A stretch of DNA of 64,000 nucleotides from positions 3,038,001 through 3,102,000 of the forward strand of contig BTPP01000005.1 in the NCBI GenBank assembly GCA_037102815.1. The letters run 5' to 3'. Both the position numbers and the translations under genes were made by a program. The notes beneath the pieces are model-generated. The model had not been told where the DNA came from and did no database searches. It worked only from the letters and a program-made list of their open reading frames with translations. This DNA is from Neurospora intermedia (lineage: Eukaryota; Ascomycota; Sordariomycetes; Sordariales; Sordariaceae). Below, in pieces: positions 59,990-64,000 of this stretch (positions are counted from its first letter, which is position 1; each line of letters opens with the position of its first letter).

Positions 59990-61300
59990 ACTCCTTCGGT
60001 CGTTCTATAAACGCCGTTAAAATACGGCCTCGCACAATTCTTACGAGCGGGCACTCGTTCGATACCGCGGTATAACCTTTACAGTTATAGAGGAGGCACT
60101 TTTTAAACTCGGATTACTAATTAGAGGGGTAATTAACTTCGGATTCTATTATAATCGTATTTGAATATCTCTTCTCAGCGCAACGGAAGTACCGTACCTC
60201 CTTCTCGTTAAAGTAGAACTAACCTAAATAATCAAATTCCTAGTAATTATAATACTATCAAGGAGTTATATTTCATTCGAAGGATTTATAATAGAAAATA
60301 TTACCTATCTAAAGAAAGGAATCCTTTATTAAATATATTCTATTATCCTCCGTTAGTACTTCGAATAGTAAGGAACCCCTTTTACTACCGTACTTCCTCT
60401 ACTATACTTTTACCCGGATAATATTAATATTATTCTTCTTAAAGAAACCTTTTACTAGCGCTTCGAGCTCAGAATTATCGATAAACGCCTATAATACGCT
60501 TCGGACTATTAATAAAACTATTTTAAAGGCGACTATTGTATCCTAATAGAAAATATATATAGTTTAAATCTAATTCTCAAAATACTAGTATCTGCCTTCT
60601 TTATTAAATATTACTATATAATTTCTATTAAAATATAATTTTGTTACCGCCTTAGCCTTAACTTTAGAATATTTCTTATTAATTGCGTCGATTGTATTTA
60701 CTACCGAACGTTGCTCTCTTTTAATTAGTAAGGGTTTTCTATTTAATTTTACTATTAAATACCGATCGGTTTAAAGTAGGACGATAGTTTAAGTACCTAT
60801 TAGTATAAAATAGGGTTTCTTTAGTCCTATAGGGGGGGTGTTCGGGCCTATAGTAATTATAACTTAAGATTTCAGGGGGGGGGACTTTTATATTTTTACA
60901 ATTTTAACGACTATTTTCTTTAATTCGTTTATATTATTCTAAAATTACTTTACTTTATTATTTTTAATTTAAGGGTTCTAACCGCGGGCGTATAAGGTAA
61001 TTACTATAATCCCGAAAAGTTTTTCCGCTTATACTATTTAATTAACGGGCGGACTATTGACGCTAGGAAAGTTTATAACCTCTTTTATAAACTTCTCTCG
61101 CTCCTTCTAAGATAGGTCTAAAATTTCCGAGGCTTCCGCCGGCTCTACGCTGGCCCGGGGTATTATCGTTGTTATATCGGCTCCGGTCGCTCCGGGTATA
61201 TATCGGCTCGATATTAACCCGCCCCTAATGCTTCCGGTCGCCCTAATACCCGCGTCCTCAATATATAATTAATACGATATTATAGAAGGGGGTAATCGGA
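59990..61300 (-). pseudogene. LINE-D ORF1 (Gag-like)
   Basis: The minus-strand frame includes LTEDNRIYLIKDSF, then KEVRYFRCAEKRYSNTIII near 60,140-60,190 and FKKCLLYNCKGYTAVSNECP near 60,050-60,100, which are two zinc knuckles in the pattern C-x2-C followed by H or Y and C. It is in a different frame from the RT, and only about 60-100 bp separate the last knuckle region from the RT start. The endonuclease normally between them is missing. Confidence 0.65.
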
Positions 61301-61691
61301 CGTCCTAAATATAATTCTAATATTAAAAACAATTTTATTACTATCGTCGACCAAGTACCCGTATGTCAACGTTTTCGCGAGCTATTTACTTCCTAATTAG
61401 TTTCACCGCCATTATAAATAAAGAGGAACCGATAAATATTATTATAACCCGGATATTGGGGAACTCTAATTCTAATAGGCCGTCGGATATTTAATAAAAA
61501 AGGTAGAAGAAAAAGGGTACTTATATAATTTATAGTTTACTTTCCTATTAAATTAATATATACCCGAATAAATAGAAGGTTTAATTTTGGTATATTCGAA
61601 TATTTGAGCCGGAAGGGGGCTCGGAAGAAGATAATAAGATTAACAATAACGGCGATAAGTATTAAAGAGATATAAATATTAATTTAATAAA

Positions 61692-62347
61692 ATAGTTTTC
61701 AGACACCGACGCGATGCTGGATCCCTAGTTCAAGCAACGCCCGCTGTATTACTGAAGCGTGGATACTGCCTATATCTGTATCTCTTGTTCGGACGGCTGT
61801 AGCCGTCCTCACCCAATTGCTTCATTGCTTCATTGCTTCATTGCTTCGTTGCTTCATTGGTATTGCTTCATTGGAATTGCTTCATTGGAATTGCTTCATT
61901 GGAATTGCTTCATTGGAACTGCTTGATAGTAAAGAGGATAACGATAACTTTATCGATAGGCGATATTGAAAGATTTGGTGAAGGATTTCAGAAACGGAAG
62001 GACCCAGTGTATTCTAGCGCGGACTGTCGTCGACACTGTCCACGAGTTGACCAATAAGAAGGTAGCGGGGCAAAACGCCCTGACCAGTTGTAGGTCCGTG
62101 CCACGCATTAAGCCAATAAGAGCACAGGAAACTATTGCACGAAGACCTGACTGTAGACGAACCGTCCTTCAATAGGCCGCTCCGGTGGATGTGGGTCCCT
62201 GACCCCCAGACTGTGAAAGTCATCCACCTCCTCTGCATAGTTGAAGCACGCTTCAAAAATCCGAAGGGTATTAGAACTTCCGATAGGAATTTAGCCGGAC
62301 TTTAGAAATTTCCAGCCTAGGAAGGCCGTATATACCCTACTTATATA
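61692..62347. other. RIP-free stretch without recognised gene
   Basis: The base composition is normal from about 61,700 to 62,280 and AT-rich afterwards. Two overlapping plus-strand frames (61,833-62,057 and 61,966-62,175) and a minus-strand frame (62,014-62,256) are open but short and mutually exclusive, and none has a known domain. It may be a piece of host sequence or an unRIPed repeat. Confidence 0.45.
61817..61918 (+). repeat. 8-bp and 14-bp tandem repeats
   Basis: TTGCTTCA is repeated four times (61,817-61,848), followed by five units of TTGCTTCATTGGAA (61,849-61,918; first unit has GGTA). The 14-mer contains the 8-mer, so one array likely arose from the other. Confidence 0.95.
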
Positions 62348-62355
62348 TTAATAAT

Positions 62356-62455
62356 GAGACTTACTCGGCGGGCAGTGTCTATTTACTCCACGGGCAGTGT
62401 CACTGCCCGTATAGCGACTCTATATAAGGTTCCCTCCGCGGGCAGTGCTATATAG
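62356..62455 (+). repeat. MITE-1 left TIR
   Basis: GAGACTTACTCGGCGGGCAG to the ACTCTATATAAGGTTCCCTC block, ending GCTATATAG. It is the reverse complement of 63,436-63,537 with scattered mismatches. Confidence 0.85.
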
Positions 62456-62805
62456 TAATCTTTAACCTTAAATAGTCTGTACTTCAAAACTCTATGGTCA
62501 ATACTATTATTATAGAATTCTTAAGTAATAGGTAGTAAGTTAAAAGTAGCCTCTTAGTAGCTATAGTATAAATAATAGTTAGTATAAACTTATAATATAT
62601 ATTTTTATTAGAAGTATAGTATAGACTAGATTTACCTATAAGTTCGATAGCTAATATACTCTTGAAAAGAAAAAGGTTAATAGGTAGTTTAAAGCGTTGC
62701 AACGAGTATACTAATACTACTTTTATCTAATTATAAGTATTTTTAATAGGATTATTATATTTTATTATATTAGTTAATAGTTATTACAAAGAAATAATAT
62801 AATTA

Positions 62806-63335
62806 GGCGTTTACTCCGCGGGCACCCGGGTCGTCTTACACGGGCACCCAACCTTATTGGGGCACCCACGCGGGTTAGGGTTTAGTATGTAGATTGATTC
62901 TTACAGCCGATTAATACAGTTATACCGTAAGCGTACAGCTACATTTCCGTACCGACAGTGCCAAGCTCAATCAGCTGGTGGAACCCCTATTTACTTATCT
63001 CTGCACAACCCCCCCCCCCCCCCCCCCCCCCCCGGAATTTGGTAATTTTGAATATGTTTTTTCAACCTTCCAAAGCTACAAATACTAGACTAGGCTGAAA
63101 TCGACCGTTCGGGTATAGGTATTGAGGACCTACTTTAATTAACAAGACTACGTCTACCAACTTTCTAAAGACTTACTATGTATCACTACTTTTCTAAGTG
63201 TAGCTGTAATACTTTGGAATTTACCATGTAAATGATATTTTACCTCAAAATTACATGCCAAGAATCGAAATATGGGTGCCCGTATAAGGTTGGGTGCCCG
63301 TGTAAGACGACCCGGGTGCCCGCGGAGTAAATGCC
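62806..63335. mobile_element. MITE-2 nested inside MITE-1
   Basis: 530 bp with about 62-bp TIRs (62,806-62,867 and 63,268-63,335), starting GG(C)(G/A)TTTACTCCGCGGGC and carrying three GGGCACCC iterations. TA flanks both ends (62,804-62,805 and 63,336-63,337), as for Tc1/mariner-type insertion. The interior has little RIP and no coding frame, and includes a 25-bp poly-C. Its TIR resembles that of MITE-1 in TTTACTCC(G/A)CGGGCA. Confidence 0.78.
63009..63033. repeat. Poly-C tract, 25 bp
   Basis: Uninterrupted C run inside MITE-2. Confidence 0.95.
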
Positions 63336-63435
63336 TATAATTAATATTACTTCTACAACCTTTTATAATAGTTATATTTTACTAACAGTATTACTCAGTG
63401 TACCCGTATAGGGGATTTACTAATAATAGAAATTG

Positions 63436-63537
63436 CTATATAGTACTGCCCGCAGAGGGAACCCCATATAGAGTCGCTATACGGGCAGTGTCACACTGCC
63501 CGCGGAGAAAAGTGACACTGCCCGCCGAGCAAGTCTC
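63436..63537 (-). repeat. MITE-1 right TIR
   Basis: CTATATAGTACTGCCCGCAG to GCAAGTCTC, the partner of 62,356-62,455 and the copy closest to the MULE1 TIR. Confidence 0.85.
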
Positions 63538-63545
63538 TTAATAAT

Positions 63546-64000
63546 AGCGAATCTTATTAAAAGTATATATACTACGTATCGTTATTATAAGGATAGGTCT
63601 TATAATAAGGTTAGTAGGACGGTAATTTTTACGGATAAATAGAATTAAATATTATAGGGTATTTCAAAACTTTACAGGGAGTTCGTGGTGCCCAGCGTAA
63701 TAGCTACTACATAGTTCGGGGGTAATATAGAATCGGCGCTAACGTTCATATAAATAATAAATATTGAAGTAATAAATAGGATTTTCCTAGGGAGATATAC
63801 TCGAGTGCCGGCCGTTGATTATTTATTTAATTGTTTTCTATCATAAAAACCCGGGTAGTAAAGTATTAAGAATATTCGAAAGTACTAGGGTTATTGGAAC
63901 GTTAGGATTCTTTATCTTTATTATATATAGTATTTCTAACTATTTTTCAAAGGGGGAGGTAGGAAGTAATATTATAGGGCTGGCGCCCAGGGATATATAT
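63546..64000. other. AT-rich tail of the window
   Basis: No gene or element end was recognised. GTGCCCAGCG (63,689) and GCGCCCAGGG (63,983) are isolated GC islands in RIP-type sequence. Confidence 0.35.

Larger units (their letters stand above)
49259..61690 (-). mobile_element. LINE-D: Tad1-like LINE split by LINE-B
   Basis: The 3' tail is at 49,259 (TAATAATAATAA type), with the LINE 3' motif (AACCGTACTG, CCGGATGAAAACCCTC on the plus strand). The piece 49,259-50,898 continues at 57,852 after LINE-B and runs to Gag-like sequence near 61,600. Net length is about 5.5 kb. Its 3' UTR is purine-rich on the minus strand, as in LINE-A. The upper boundary is set by the end of RIP-type sequence near 61,690 and is approximate. 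Confidence 0.62.
62356..63537. mobile_element. MITE-1: non-autonomous element with MULE1-type TIRs
   Basis: Inverted repeats of about 100 bp lie at 62,356-62,455 and 63,436-63,537, starting GAGACTTGCTCGGCGGGCAG. They are flanked by the 8-bp direct repeat TTAATAAT (62,348-62,355 and 63,538-63,545). The TIRs align with the MULE1 terminus at 2431-2524, so a MULE1-type transposase probably mobilised it. The repeats are built from iterated GGGCAGTG/CACTGCCC. The interior has no transposase and holds MITE-2. Confidence 0.82.

Overview
The window looks like a gene-poor, AT-rich transposon block from a filamentous ascomycete (Pezizomycotina). Four things point there. No open frame exceeds about 92 codons in 64 kb, although recognisable transposase, Gag and Pol sequences run for thousands of bases. 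Their stops lie almost only where Gln (CAA/CAG to TAA/TAG) or Trp codons are expected. Paired LTR copies differ almost only by C-to-T and G-to-A transitions, often CpA-to-TpA, which is the signature of repeat-induced point mutation (RIP). The element set (chromodomain Ty3/gypsy, Tad1-like LINEs, Mutator-like elements) and TTAGGG-type interstitial telomere repeats also fit. No confident host protein-coding gene is visible.

Layout. 1-2.52 kb is the 3' part of a Mutator-like element (MULE1) ending in a long terminal inverted repeat. 2.5-5.0 kb holds LINE scraps, a 30-bp tandem repeat and an odd tRNA-like sequence. From 5.04 to 45.13 kb lies one 3.1-kb Mutator-like element (MULE2), blown apart by later insertions. 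Ty3/gypsy element G1 (minus strand, 7,376-36,238, target duplication GAGGT) interrupts its SWIM region, and Ty3/gypsy element G3 (minus strand, 36,478-44,557, duplication CTACC) interrupts its C-terminal tail. G1 in turn carries G2 (Ty3/gypsy, plus strand, 8,682-16,950, duplication GGCTT), LINE-A (plus, 19,206-26,156), LINE-C (minus, 27,366-30,946) and a 2.2-kb composite of telomere-repeat and tRNA-like units (32,218-34,404). With the insertions removed, G1 reads in order: LTR, gag, protease, reverse transcriptase, RNase H, integrase, chromodomain, LTR.

45.1-46.2 kb contains a Gag-like fragment and a small stretch free of RIP with an unidentified 79-codon frame. 46.2-61.7 kb is a second nest: truncated LINE-E (plus), cut at its 3' side by LINE-D (minus), which is itself split by LINE-B (plus, 50,899-57,851). 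61.7-62.35 kb is a second RIP-free stretch with tandem repeats. 62.36-63.54 kb is a MITE whose 100-bp inverted repeats match the MULE1 terminus, with a second, smaller MITE (62,806-63,335) nested inside it.

Nothing here is a working pathway. The interest lies in the insertion history, the unequal RIP damage between copies, and the small undamaged islands. I did not find a clearly new biological system. The best candidates for undescribed elements are the nested MITE pair and the telomere-repeat composite.
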